DNA of 64,000 bases from Nitzschia sp. DOCU1. Taxonomy: Eukaryota; Bacillariophyta; Bacillariophyceae; Bacillariales; Bacillariaceae. Below the pieces are notes generated by a model. The model saw only the letters and a list, made by a program, of their open reading frames with translations. It searched no databases and was not told the DNA's origin. This document shows positions 32,330 through 42,456 of the stretch, piece by piece. The stretch covers positions 620,001 through 684,000 of the forward strand of contig OX595997.1 of the NCBI GenBank assembly GCA_951394045.1, read 5' to 3'. Position 1 is the stretch's first letter. Every line of letters starts with the position of its first letter. The position numbers were made by a program, and so were the translations under genes.

Positions 32330-32482
32330 GTAGCGAAATCGCGTCTTGTGAAATCTTGTGATACGAAATCGCTTCTTGTGGAACCTTGGGAAATCGCGTA
32401 GTGTTATGTAACGAAAGCGCGTGTTGCGAAACAGCGTAGTGGTGCGATATCGTGTCTTGCGAAATCTTGAATTACGAAATGC
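32330..32482. repeat. Degenerate tandem repeat of GCGAAATCGCGTCTTGTG type
   Basis: Six or more diverged units with cores CGAAATCGCGTCTTGTG, GAAATCTTGTGATACG, AAATCGCTTCTTGTGG, GCGTAGTGTTATGTAACG and GCGATATCGTGTCTTGCG. Period is about 16-32 bp. No coding potential; minisatellite-like. Confidence 0.6.
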
Positions 32483-32529
32483 CACTAGCTACCGGCGTCG
32501 TCGTCGTCTACCGTATTTCCCGGAGTAGT

Positions 32530-32745
32530 GCCGTGAAGTAGCGTAATGTTGATGACAATGTTCTGGCTAGTACTGGCGTCGCTATTCATAAGGTAGCATG
32601 TGTTTTATGCCGACGCCGACGCCGTCGTGATGTTGCGTATTGTTCATTACAACTCTAGCTAGACAATTGTCTCCGCTGCCGCCGCCATGAAGCACTGCAA
32701 TGTTTATTATCATGATGTAGCTAGTACTTGTGTTGACGCCGCTGC
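32530..32745. repeat. Three degenerate direct copies of a 60-90 bp unit
   Basis: Copies at about 32530-32585, 32621-32680 and 32681-32745 share GCCGTGAAGTAGCGTAATGT-like starts, a central TTxATxAT, GCTAGTACT/GCTAGACAA and a GACGCCGCT-like end. Strongly diverged, non-coding. Confidence 0.5.
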
Positions 32746-33416
32746 CGTTCCTTTCCCGATCCGTATACTACAACGGGCTCCGAACAACAATGTGGCTTGC
32801 CCACCAGCAGCATTTTGCTGAGAAAGATGCCCGGCGTGCATCCTGCTACCACCAGCCGGCATTTTCTATTCAATGACGCTGCTTAAAAGGTGATGATATG
32901 ATGATATGAATACTTCACAATAACTTTTGGCCGGCCAGGAACACTATGATAGAAGTTGTATTTCGCATAGGCAATTTTTCATCCTCGTTTGTTCTGGGAT
33001 TTCGTGTGTATTCGACCGCCGGTGCTACCTGGTATGCTTTTGAGCCCCGAGACAGAACATTTGTCCTGTCCTCTGCGACATGAGACATTAAATAAACAGG
33101 AGTCTCATCCATCAGCTTGCCAAAATTGCACTCTCACAAAACCAGGAAACGAGGTCCCTTTTACCAAAGAAAGGAAAAGCCATCAATTTCTCTCTTCTTC
33201 ACACAATCGAAAGGCGAAGATGGGCCCACGTTCCATCCATCGATCATCCAAGACATTATTCCCCGACCACAAGTGACCACCACCATTCCTAGAGTGGATG
33301 CCTCCTTACCACTTTTGCCGACATTGCTGTAGTAGCATCCAACAAACACAAGTTCTGCACCGCAAAACGAACTTTCTCATCGAGATTCATCATACCGAAT
33401 AGTCGCATTTCCCATC

Positions 33417-34310
33417 ATGACTCAGTGTCAACTTTTCATGCCAGTATCAGCAACAATACTGTTGCTCCTCATTCCTTCGTCCCATGCCTTTCAGACCATG
33501 GTAACTCCCTATTGCGGTTCAAGGTGCCATGCCACTCCTATGAGCCGGGATATTCTGCGTCTCCAGGCGGTCGAGTTGGAGAGTGCTGGAGCCGCCCTGG
33601 ACGAGTTCTTTCGGACACAGCCTTTTCTGTCGGCCTTTGTGGCCTGTAGCATGAAGGCATCGGCAGCCGATTTCTTGGCACAAACCTCGGTGGACGATGA
33701 TAATCACGTCGCTGTGCTCACCAAATCGAGTGCGGATAAAGTCAATCAAGCTCTTTTACTGTTGGAAAATGTCAATATTCAGCGCAATGTGGCGTTTTTA
33801 TTGTATGGAGGACTCTATCAGGGCATGTTTTTGCAGTTTCTGTACATGGTAGTGTATCCCACACTTTATGGAGGATCGGACTTGAGAATACCCCTCAGTA
33901 TCTTTTCGGATATTTGTGCGTTTGGACCCTTTGTGACGTTGCCAATTGCCTATATTCTTCGGGGAGTTATCGAAAGTCAAACGTTGATGGATAATCAGGA
34001 AGAACAACAACACTTTTCGATAACGGAACCCATGCAGCAAGCCATTGAAAAGTACAAGAGTCACGTCTTGACACAAAATCTCTTGTTGAAATATTGGACG
34101 ATTTGGGCTCCGGCGCAAACCATCAATTGGTGCTTTGTTCCCGAGCATTTACGAGTGTTCTTTGTGGCCTTTGTCAGCTTCTTTTGGGTCTATTTGCTGT
34201 CGGCTATTTCGTCGCAACAAAGCGTGGCTACTGCTGCAGACGACAATGTGGATCACAAGGATCATCATCATCACACTAACCACTTTCGGCCCCGAACGCA
34301 ATCGCCGTGA
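33417..34310 (+). CDS. Mpv17/PMP22-family membrane protein, predicted plastid-targeted
   Basis: 297 aa from ATG 33417, intronless. The N-terminus ATILLLLIPSSHAFQTM is a signal peptide whose cleavage site SHA|F fits the ASA|F plastid-import motif of diatoms, with a Ser/Arg-rich transit-like stretch after it. The body has several membrane helices (for example YGGLYQGMFLQFLYMVVYP). The C-terminal signature YWTIWAPAQTINWCFVPEHL, followed by an F/W-rich helix, is that of the Mpv17/PMP22 family: WP-x-Q-x-x-N-F-x-x-V-P with Ala for Pro. Relatives are small channel-like proteins of the inner mitochondrial, peroxisomal or chloroplast membrane. The C-terminus ends in a His/Asp run. Confidence 0.85.
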   Translation: MTQCQLFMPVSATILLLLIPSSHAFQTMVTPYCGSRCHATPMSRDILRLQAVELESAGAALDEFFRTQPFLSAFVACSMKASAADFLAQTSVDDDNHVAVLTKSSADKVNQALLLLENVNIQRNVAFLLYGGLYQGMFLQFLYMVVYPTLYGGSDLRIPLSIFSDICAFGPFVTLPIAYILRGVIESQTLMDNQEEQQHFSITEPMQQAIEKYKSHVLTQNLLLKYWTIWAPAQTINWCFVPEHLRVFFVAFVSFFWVYLLSAISSQQSVATAADDNVDHKDHHHHTNHFRPRTQSP

Positions 34311-34969
34311 GGGAAACAAACACGAACACCACCACACGTAGATATATATTGTTTATACTAATCTTCCTGCGTTTTACGAATAGTAGCGTCAATATCAACA
34401 ATAGAATTAGCAGAAGCAAAAGAGCCAAACAGCCGTCACCGGGAAGAATGCCCCTATTAGTAGGCGCAAATCTACTATCAATAGCGGCAGGCCATGCGAG
34501 TCTGTTGCTGCGCAAGGAGTTTTCTATTGCTATCCTATTGATGCAAGAGGACAAATCATACTGTAGTAGGTGACGTCGTCAGGGTGACTTGGCGCCAGTC
34601 GCTTCATCGCCACGTGAATATAGCCATTCTTCTTGTTGTTGCCAGAAAGACGACTAGTAGTACCACGGTTCAACGGCCACCGCGGGGGAGCGACAAAGTC
34701 ACAGCGAGCACTCGAGTCAACTAACAACGTAGAACAACCAATGGTGACCAAAATGCCGATTTCACTTTACTAGTACCTCTGACATGGCATGGGGCGGTAC
34801 AAACCAAGTACTACTAGGTAATGTCCTTCCATCAACAATAAGCTTCACCATGTTTGCCTCGATGAGAACTAACTTGCTTCTTGGACGGTAGCTACCGTTT
34901 GATTGTCATGTTCTTCGTATCAGCAGTATGTGCTCCAACCTATCACTATCTCCAGGCAGCAATGTTACT
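34311..34969. other. Intergenic with long inverted palindrome words
   Basis: No gene supported. Contains ACGGTAGCTACCGT, a perfect 14-bp palindrome at 34885-34898, and several TACTAG/CTAGTA words. Confidence 0.4.
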
Positions 34970-35290
34970 CGTCCAAGTTTTCCACCAGCACAGAAATCAA
35001 GCGGTTGTAGGTATTCGCGAATGTCTCCGATGCCTTTCGAATAGTACGAGATCTTGATTTTCCCGTGTCTATTGTCCATACCCTCCCGAAGCATTGGATA
35101 CAGAAGCGGCGTATTGTCCACTGGGCGGGGGTCATGGCAGGTACAGTTGTAGTGCAAGCTTGGAGGGATTCACGCCATCCTTTCCCATTGCACCTTGCAA
35201 TGTACATAAACTAACTTCATGCCCGTTTCACATTGCCTTCCAACACAATTTTCAATCCATTAGTCGGGAGGTTCCCAAGGAGGAAGAAAC
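34970..35290 (-). pseudogene. Relic of a fucosyltransferase-like gene (35 kb)
   Basis: Minus-strand fragments match copy 2 (12214-13332) in order but in different frames. The region near 35270 gives WIENCVGRQCETGMKLVY against WIKSCVRRQYKTNKKLVY. The region near 35060 gives MDNRHGKIKISYYSKGIG against IDTRHGKTKISYYPKGIG. The region near 34990 gives NRLISVLVENL against SRLISAFIEKR. The intervening core is deleted, a stop precedes the first fragment, and frames shift. It is clearly a dead, deleted copy. Confidence 0.85.
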
Positions 35291-35916
35291 CGGCCATCAA
35301 TGTCCTTTACGCCGCTTGAAAATAGTCGGGAATTTCGTACGTAGAATCTCACAGGCACCGCTATAGAAGACAAAATCAGATAGCTTTATTCATGTTTCCT
35401 TATCGACAGCCTACCGCTATCGTTTGCTGGGGGCGTCGGTAAGAATACACTTGGGCTTTCGCAAAAGGCAAGAACATTGTTTGTCATTGTTTCTGCTTTG
35501 TTTGGATGACCCTCGCGATCGGAAGAATTTTAATCCTGTTACGACCGATAGCGCCACTAGCCCATGTCTTTCGTGTCAAAATTTTATGTTGGTGGACATA
35601 ATCGAATTTGGTAATTAGGCGAAGAAAGGGAATGATTAATTTTAATGTATGGCAGATGAACATTTCTGTCGGACATACCCCTTAGATAGGATTGGCACCT
35701 CATTTTGCTCGTAGTTACAGGGAAGTCCGGGTGAACGTGAATGAAGGCGCCATTTTTGTGGATCTTCTTTGCTAACTATCTTCGTCGGGCGTGAACCCCC
35801 TTTGCCTTTTCGCCGAACCACCAACTACTTGCATTGCCATTGCATGCGACATGTTCTTCGGCAAAAGCACCCCGAACCATTACACTTACATACTATTTCA
35901 TCAGTATTGAGCTTTA
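35291..35916. other. Intergenic upstream of modular secreted protein
   Basis: No supported gene; presumed promoter and 5' UTR of the next gene. Confidence 0.4.
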
Positions 35917-38746
35917 ATGGCCTCCACCATGGTCCTTCGAAGCTTGTGCCTTCTCCTTTCTATTCTACCTGTCCTGTGTAGAGCCAAGGAGGTGGATTTA
36001 TCGCGACGACAAGGGTCAATACGTCGCCGAGTACAGGATACAGTGACGGCCGAAGTTTACATCAAGTTCGATGATTTTCCGCCCGAAACCGGATGGTCGA
36101 TTGTGAATGCAGATACTCAAGAGGATGTCGTCAGGTATACTATTCTGACCTATCCCTTGGGGCAAACAGAACTTTATGAAAATGTTACTCTGGATGCCGG
36201 GCAGGATTACGTGTTCACCATTGTGGATGGTTTTGCCGACGGCATGTCGGGGGGTTCATTCTACGTCAAGCTAAATGATTTCTTTCTAGTTCAAGGCGAC
36301 GGAGACTTTTCAGAGTCGCAAAGCATCCCTTTTACCGCAGCAGAATCTCAGCAGACAGCAACCGCAACTCCTGGGGCCTCCCCAACACCAGCACCAGCGG
36401 CTTCCCCAACAGCGACAACGGACGTTCCTTCAGGTTCTGAAGGGAGCTTTTCCCCTACTGCTTCGATTCTGGTCAATGTGACCGTGGAAATCATCTTTGA
36501 TTCGTTTCCGGCGGAGACCGGTTGGTCGATTGTTAACTCGGCTACGGACGAAACCATTGCGAACGTATCTATTGGAACATATGAGTACGGGCTGGAGAAT
36601 GTTACGGAAACTGTGACGGTGACAACCGGGCAAAATTATACATTGACTCTCTACGATAGGTTTGGTGACGGAATTGTACGTGAATCGAATCTTTGGACGG
36701 TGTTTTATGGTCTCAAACTAACCATTGCGTATCTGCCTTCATGTCCAGTGCTGTACCAGCCCAGGGAGCTTTGCTGTTAGACAAGACAAGAAAGTCTTAG
36801 TCAGGGGTAACGGTACGGATATCGGATCAAGGCTAGATGTGGAATTCACACCCTTCTACCCAATATTGTCGTCACCCAGTGCCCCAACAACAACGGCACC
36901 AGCGGCACCGAGCCCGACAGGAGAGCCTACGGCCTTTTCGCCTTCAACTAGTTCACCCAGCGTACCAGTCCCTTCGCCCACGGAAAATCCTTCCACACTC
37001 CCCCCTACGTTGGTGCCTGATGAAATGCCTACGGCTACTAGTCCTGTCGTGGACGGCTCGGGCATGGAAGTTGAAGTCATTGTGCACATTGTCTTTGACA
37101 ACTTCCCCGGGGAAACGGGCTGGTATATCACGGCACCGAATGGAACAAGAATTGTCGAATTTCTGCCAGGATCCTATGCCCTCCCGGAGACGGAGGTGTT
37201 CACGCCCGTTCTTGTTTCTGCTGGAAGCGAGTACAATTTCACTATAGTTGATTTCTTCTCCGATGGATTTAGTGGAGGAAGGTATGAGATCCTACAAGGC
37301 GATATCGTGCTAGTGTCGGGCGACGGCGGGAGCTTCACGGAATCTGATACCGTCCCATTTATCCCTGGGAATCCGCCGCCGACAGTGAGTCCAAGCCCAG
37401 TTGCCCCTACAGCGAGTCCAGGCCAAGTTCCCGGTACGACAGCGCCCACTTTCGCTTCAGGTGCAACGACAACGAGTCCAAGCCCAGTGGCCCCTACAGC
37501 GAGTCCAGGCCCAGTTGCCGGTACGACGGCAGTGCCAACTTCACCTACAACTTCATCCGGTTCAACCATGGAAGTTCAAGTCGTTGTGCACTTAGTATTT
37601 GACACGTTTCCATGGGAGACTAGCTGGTACATCACGGCACCGAATGGAACAAGGATCATCGATACTCCGACAGGAACCTATAATCTCACTCAAACGGAAG
37701 TGTTCGAGTCTGTCATGGTGACTGTTGGTACCGAGTACAATTTCACTGTCGAGGATTTCTTCTCAGATGGGATCAGTGGTGGCAGGTATGAGATTCTGCA
37801 AGGTGAAATCGTGTTGGCATCTGGCGACGGAGGGAACTTCACGACAATTGTGACCGTCCCATTCATTCCGCTGGATCCATTGGCGCCAACAGCAAGTCCG
37901 GTGGCAAGCACGATCGCTCCTACTTCTGGGTCTCAACCGGTCACGATTGCTACCCCCACAACACCCTCTTCGGAATTCGCTGGTACTCTCGCCCCCATTG
38001 ACGTCAACGATGATGGCACTGTTGACATTGTCTTTGAGCTGGTCTTTGATGGCTTTCCGGAAGAAGTCAGTTGGACGCTGAAGGATGTGGATAACGGCAC
38101 AGTAATCGACTCAAGTCCGGAGGGAGGGTATGCTCCTGTCGAGGCAAGTATAAATGAGGTTTATCGACTGGACGCAGGAGCAACATATGAGTTCGTGATT
38201 CAGGATTCCGGCGGTGATGGTCTGTGCTGCAGTGCTGGTTATTTTCAATTCACACAACAAGGAGTTGTGTTGGGTCGTGGGGATGGAAACTTCGGAAGCT
38301 CGACCTCTTCCACGTTTACGCCTAACGACGGAGAGGATACGCCGGGTTCCAACGCCACCGATGCACCCACGGCATCGACATCGCCGTCGGACTCTCCCGC
38401 CGGGTCGGTCAATGTCACAGTGCTACTCGTATTCGACCAATTTCCGGAAGAAATTGGTTGGTCGATTGTGGAAAATGCTACAGGCGTAGAAATTATTTCG
38501 GTACCGATCGCCACGTATCCCTTGCTGACTGAAACTGGCACGGAGACAGTTTCATTGATACCCGGGACCTTGTACAACTTTACCATTGTGGATTTCTTTG
38601 GCGACGGTCTTACCGCTAGAGGCCGCAATACATCAGGAAGCTACCTGATATTGCAGGATGAAGGGACTTCAACGCTGACTCTGGTCGAGGGAAATCCTGA
38701 CTTTGGATTCAACGAAACGATCCAGTTTTCCCCAGCGTCATTGTAG
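35917..38746 (+). CDS. Secreted protein with six repeated beta-rich modules
   Basis: Exons 35917-36675 and 36749-38746 (73-bp intron GTACGT..CCAG between codons); product 918 aa. The signal peptide is MVLRSLCLLLSILPVLCRA. Six modules of about 95-105 residues follow, each starting V-x-x-x-F-D-x-F-P-x-E-x-x-W (FDDFPPETGWSIV, FDSFPAETGWSIV, FDNFPGETGWYIT, FDTFPWETSWYIT, FDGFPEEVSWTLK, FDQFPEEIGWSIV). Each contains a central F-x-[DG]-x-x-x-D-G segment such as FADGMSGGSF, GDGICCTSPGSF or FSDGFSGGRYEIL. Pro/Ser/Thr-rich mucin-like linkers with PTASPxP repeats separate them. Similar W...GDG-CC modules occur in secreted bacterial and algal proteins. I infer a cell-wall or adhesive matrix protein; no catalytic residues are seen. 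Confidence 0.85.
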
Positions 38747-39005
38747 GCACTTTTTGATGTTCAGTTCCTGCTTTTTTCTTAACATGTGCAGTACTTGTAA
38801 GCATCTCTAGAGCCATGAATGGAGCCGAAGTAACACACATGAAGAATCTCAGCCTTCTATGTAGTTAGCGTGACAGATAGAAAGGAAACTTTCAAAGTAC
38901 CACGATGAGGAAAATCAATGATATGCAAAACTGTCTTACAATTTTTAGAATGAAACTATGTACAAGTTGTTTGGCCCTGTTCTTTCAAACGCAAGAAGAA
39001 TCGAT

Positions 39006-40134
39006 TTACGCATTATCTTCGGCCGAGTTGGAGGACTCTTCAGCTGCAGAGTCGTCCAAGGATTTTACCTTGATCATGGCGAGTACGTCGTCCTCGGTAA
39101 CAATGGGAGTCATGGAGGCGACCATTCCCGAAACGACAGCGTCACCAGTGACATTGAGTGTCGTTCGGCATGAACCAATCAATGGCAAGAATGTACGAGA
39201 ACCCTTCGGGGGTGCCTTCTGTCTTGAACACGGTGTTATAGGCTGTGATGGTCAACACCAAGCTGGCCGATGGTACGGGAGCAGTTCCAGCCGATCCAAT
39301 GGTTGAGATAAAGACCAACATGATGTAGTTACCAATGTTGGGCTCAATTCCATTCAAAATGGCCCTGGCAAGCCAGATGCAAGCGCAAGGAAAGTAGATG
39401 GCCCCACCGTCCATGTTGACTGTCGCTCCCAATGGAATGACAAATCGAGCAATGGCGTCGGGGACGTGGCCTGTGGATTGAACAAACTTCGAAGAGTTAC
39501 CGGGATGGTGGCAGCACTACTGACGCAGGCAAAAGCCATGGTCTGGGAAGGAATGAGATGCTTCATGTAGCTCAGAGGGTTTCGTTTGCTGATAATGGCA
39601 AAGAGACTCCAGCAGACCAGCAGGTACTAGTGAGCAATCATGGCAATAACTGTAGCCACGACAAGGTATCCAACGTTCGAGAAGGCTTCCTTGAGGTTGT
39701 TTTGCAATCCAACTGCCTCGGCAATCAAGGAGAGAACGGCAAAGGGAGTGATCATTACGATCCGCAGGTCATCAAAATGAGAAAGACCGCATCTAATTCC
39801 CGGAACAAGTCCAGCATGACATCTTCTCCGGCAGTTTTCTTGCGATCATAGACCTTGGAAAGAGCCACACCAAAGAAAATGGCAAAAAGACCACTGCCAG
39901 CAAAGTTAGCCTCTACCAAGGACCCAAAAATGTTGGAAGTATCGTGAAAAGATCTTTGGCGACCGATGCTTCGGCGCGACGAGCGCGGAACAACGTGACC
40001 AGGGCACCTTCACTTTGTGGGATGAACAGGCAGACGAAAAAATGACAGAATCTCCTTCCGATAACCTCGAAGAGGATTGGTGGATTCAAGCAAAGATTCG
40101 AATTAATTAGCCGACAAGTATCCAAACCCCACAC
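39006..40134 (-). pseudogene. Broken SLC1-type dicarboxylate/amino-acid:cation symporter
   Basis: Minus-strand pieces of an SLC1 (GltP/EAAT-type) transporter appear in order but in different frames. They are FGSLVEANFAGSGLFAIFFG (about 39930-39870), MKHLIPSQTMAFACVSSAAT (from 39566), FVIPLGATVNMDGGAIYF (about 39440-39390), GSAGTAPVPSASLVLTITAY, ILAIDWFM, then RTTLNVTGDAVVSGMV (about 39165). An in-frame TAG lies at about 39630, and at least three frame changes occur: about 39930, 39490 and 39170. At the last, bases encoding the usual DR after DWFMD are missing. The N-terminal third is not recognisable. The family's NMDG and SSAAT ion/substrate motifs are intact, so decay may be recent. Confidence 0.85.
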
Positions 40135-40351
40135 GATCCGTTACTTGGCGGGAAGGGCATTTGAAACTTTGCCTCACATTACTGTATTGTGCCGAAGAGT
40201 ATCCAGAGAAAAGGTTGTGGTGCCATGCCTCCATCCTCCATCCAAACAAAAAGAAAGGCTCGATAGATACACATCGTCTCCGTCTCCTCCTTTCTCCTTG
40301 GTGCTGTAGTTTTTGTATCAGATCAGGTCCATTCCATTATTGAAGATAATA

Positions 40352-42274
40352 ATGATACGCATGAGGACTCCTCGTGCTGTCATGATGATTCAACTCGTTG
40401 TGTTCCTGGGGCTATTTATACTCCAGGACGCCAGCAGTGTACCAGTAGCGGACACTCATCAACAACAACGACGGGCATTGTTTTTCAAAGATTCTTCGAG
40501 TAGTGCCCCCGAGGATCTACTGCAAGTGACGGGGTCTGTCGTTTTATCGATTGTCGTGCTGCAAAAGCCTAATACGGCTCAGAATGCTTCCATTATGAAC
40601 AACAATTTCCTAAACAGTAATGCCTTCGACAACGACAATATTACTGATTTTGCAAGCTATCAACCACAACTGGTGTGGGCCGTTGATATCTTGACCATGG
40701 AAACGGTTTCGTTTTTGAATCGTGACTGGGGACGTCGTCGAATGGAAGAGGGTGAAAGTCGGAACCGGCAGCAACAACGACGACTGGACGTGCGTGCCGA
40801 TCTGCCCACCACAGTCAAACCCTTTGCGTCTTCCACTATTCCCTCATCACAAACTTGCCTGGATCTAGTGCAACACTTTGATCCCGACTATTCGGGTGAA
40901 GAGTACAAGTGTGAACAAGTTCAAGCCAGTGTGCAGTTGTATTTGACCTCGGGAGAAGAAGATCCTCTCTATGTCGAAGAATCCTTTGAAGCCATTTTTG
41001 AAGCCGCCACTCAATTAGGAAGATTGCAATCCATTTTGGATGAAAGTTTTCCCGAGTCTGCCCTCCAAATTTGGATTGTCACCAACAAGACCTTGGCGGC
41101 TGTCCAACAAATGGAAAACAAGCCCACTAGTCCTCCCACTTCTAGTCCTCCTATAATGGAGGAGGAGGAGGAGGATGATAATACTCATTCTCCTCTACAA
41201 GATCCACAAGACTACTTTGACGATACCGCGACGGCGGCTCCCGTCGTTTCCGTGTCCTCGTCATCTTCCAACCCAAACTCTCGCCTCTTGATTGGCGCCA
41301 TTTTGGGAATTGTGGCGGGCGCTTTTGCGGCCTTTTGTCTGGTGGGGGGAGGCATGGTGTCGTGTTGGCACTTGTCCATGCGGCGGAGACGAAAGAAATT
41401 GTATGCTGCTACATACGATGAAGAAGGCAGGGATGGATTAATGGGCAATCACTCATCGCAAGATTTGGCAGAAAGCTATTCTTTGGCAGGTTTGGAATGG
41501 GGCAAGAACGATAGCAACGATTTAGAAGCCGCTCCGGATGATCCAGTGGCCAAGAACTTGAATGAAAATTACTTTTTCAAGGATGAACCATCGCCAGACT
41601 ATCAACTTCCTGCGACACTGGCCATTCGACAGTCGTCGCCTCGTTCCAAGAACAAGGCTATTGCGGAAGCGGGAACGCCAACTAGTTCCAATGTGGATGT
41701 ATGGAGCACCACATCTTCCTCTGTGGATACTAACAGTACTACTTCTACAGCTCTGGCTGTCATTGGAGGAGGAACATCAACACCCTCCCATGGAATTCGA
41801 CTCGTGGACTTTACGGGTAAAGTCCGCGTCTCTCCACGAGGTGTCGATGAAATTATAGGAGAAGAAGAACACAAACAGCATGTTTTGCATGGCGAAGAAG
41901 ATGCAACAGAGCAAGAATATCATGTGAGTTTGGACGATTTGGAACGTGCCATTGTCGAGGGGGACTGGGAAACCTTGGCAGCGGCAGCCACTACCATGGC
42001 GGCAGTGGTAACGACTACCAAACGCCAAGACGACAATACTACGACTACTCCTCCCGACGACCACACGTCGATTGCAGCGACTGCTACTACTAGTAGTAGT
42101 GCTCCAGTAGTACTCGTAAGCGAAAACAATAAGAATCAATGGAGTCATCGAGACAAGACGTGGCAAACCATGATGGATGCCACCAAGGCGGCCGAATTGG
42201 ATCGGCTGATTGAAGATGGGGATTGGAAGGGAATTGTACAAGCGGCAGAACGATATCAACTCGAGACACAATAA
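40352..42274 (+). CDS. Single-pass type I membrane protein with C-terminal GDW motifs
   Basis: 640 aa from ATG 40352. The signal peptide is MIQLVVFLGLFILQDASS. A lumenal or extracellular domain (about 30-310) follows, with a Ser/Pro/Glu linker, then a transmembrane helix LLIGAILGIVAGAFAAFCLV (about 311-332) and stop-transfer MRRRRKK. The 300-residue cytosolic tail is disordered and Ser/Thr-rich. It ends with two copies of a motif, LERAIVEGDWETL and LDRLIEDGDWKGIVQAAE. The GDW motif occurs in other diatom proteins that I recall only as hypothetical. It looks like a receptor-like or membrane-scaffold protein. No kinase or other enzyme domain is present. Confidence 0.8.
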   Translation: MIRMRTPRAVMMIQLVVFLGLFILQDASSVPVADTHQQQRRALFFKDSSSSAPEDLLQVTGSVVLSIVVLQKPNTAQNASIMNNNFLNSNAFDNDNITDFASYQPQLVWAVDILTMETVSFLNRDWGRRRMEEGESRNRQQQRRLDVRADLPTTVKPFASSTIPSSQTCLDLVQHFDPDYSGEEYKCEQVQASVQLYLTSGEEDPLYVEESFEAIFEAATQLGRLQSILDESFPESALQIWIVTNKTLAAVQQMENKPTSPPTSSPPIMEEEEEDDNTHSPLQDPQDYFDDTATAAPVVSVSSSSSNPNSRLLIGAILGIVAGAFAAFCLVGGGMVSCWHLSMRRRRKKLYAATYDEEGRDGLMGNHSSQDLAESYSLAGLEWGKNDSNDLEAAPDDPVAKNLNENYFFKDEPSPDYQLPATLAIRQSSPRSKNKAIAEAGTPTSSNVDVWSTTSSSVDTNSTTSTALAVIGGGTSTPSHGIRLVDFTGKVRVSPRGVDEIIGEEEHKQHVLHGEEDATEQEYHVSLDDLERAIVEGDWETLAAAATTMAAVVTTTKRQDDNTTTTPPDDHTSIAATATTSSSAPVVLVSENNKNQWSHRDKTWQTMMDATKAAELDRLIEDGDWKGIVQAAERYQLETQ

Positions 42275-42280
42275 AAACAA

Positions 42281-42374
42281 GGGATGGGTACAGGAAAGGA
42301 ATAAAATGGGACGGGACACGATGCAGGAAAGGAATACAATGGGACGGGACAGGGTACAGGAACGGAAGGAATAC
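42281..42374. repeat. Three-copy minisatellite, unit about 33 bp
   Basis: Three near-identical units of GGGACGGGACAGGGTACAGG then AAAGGAATACAAT type, located between two convergent genes (3' ends at 42274 and 42457). Probably in the overlapping 3' UTRs. Confidence 0.8.
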
Positions 42375-42456
42375 ATGTATACATACGTAAATAGCTGCTA
42401 GGGAATAGTCTTAGCTCCATCCCATTGTCTTGTGTAGACATAAAGAGTACTACAAT

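Larger units (their letters stand above)
31605..33416. other. Repeat-containing intergenic region
   Basis: About 1.8 kb without a supported gene. It holds an ATACCGGTAG site at 32061-32070 and two degenerate repeat blocks (about 32330-32482 and 32530-32745, listed separately). A 95-codon frame at 32989-33276 has no domain. Confidence 0.5.
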
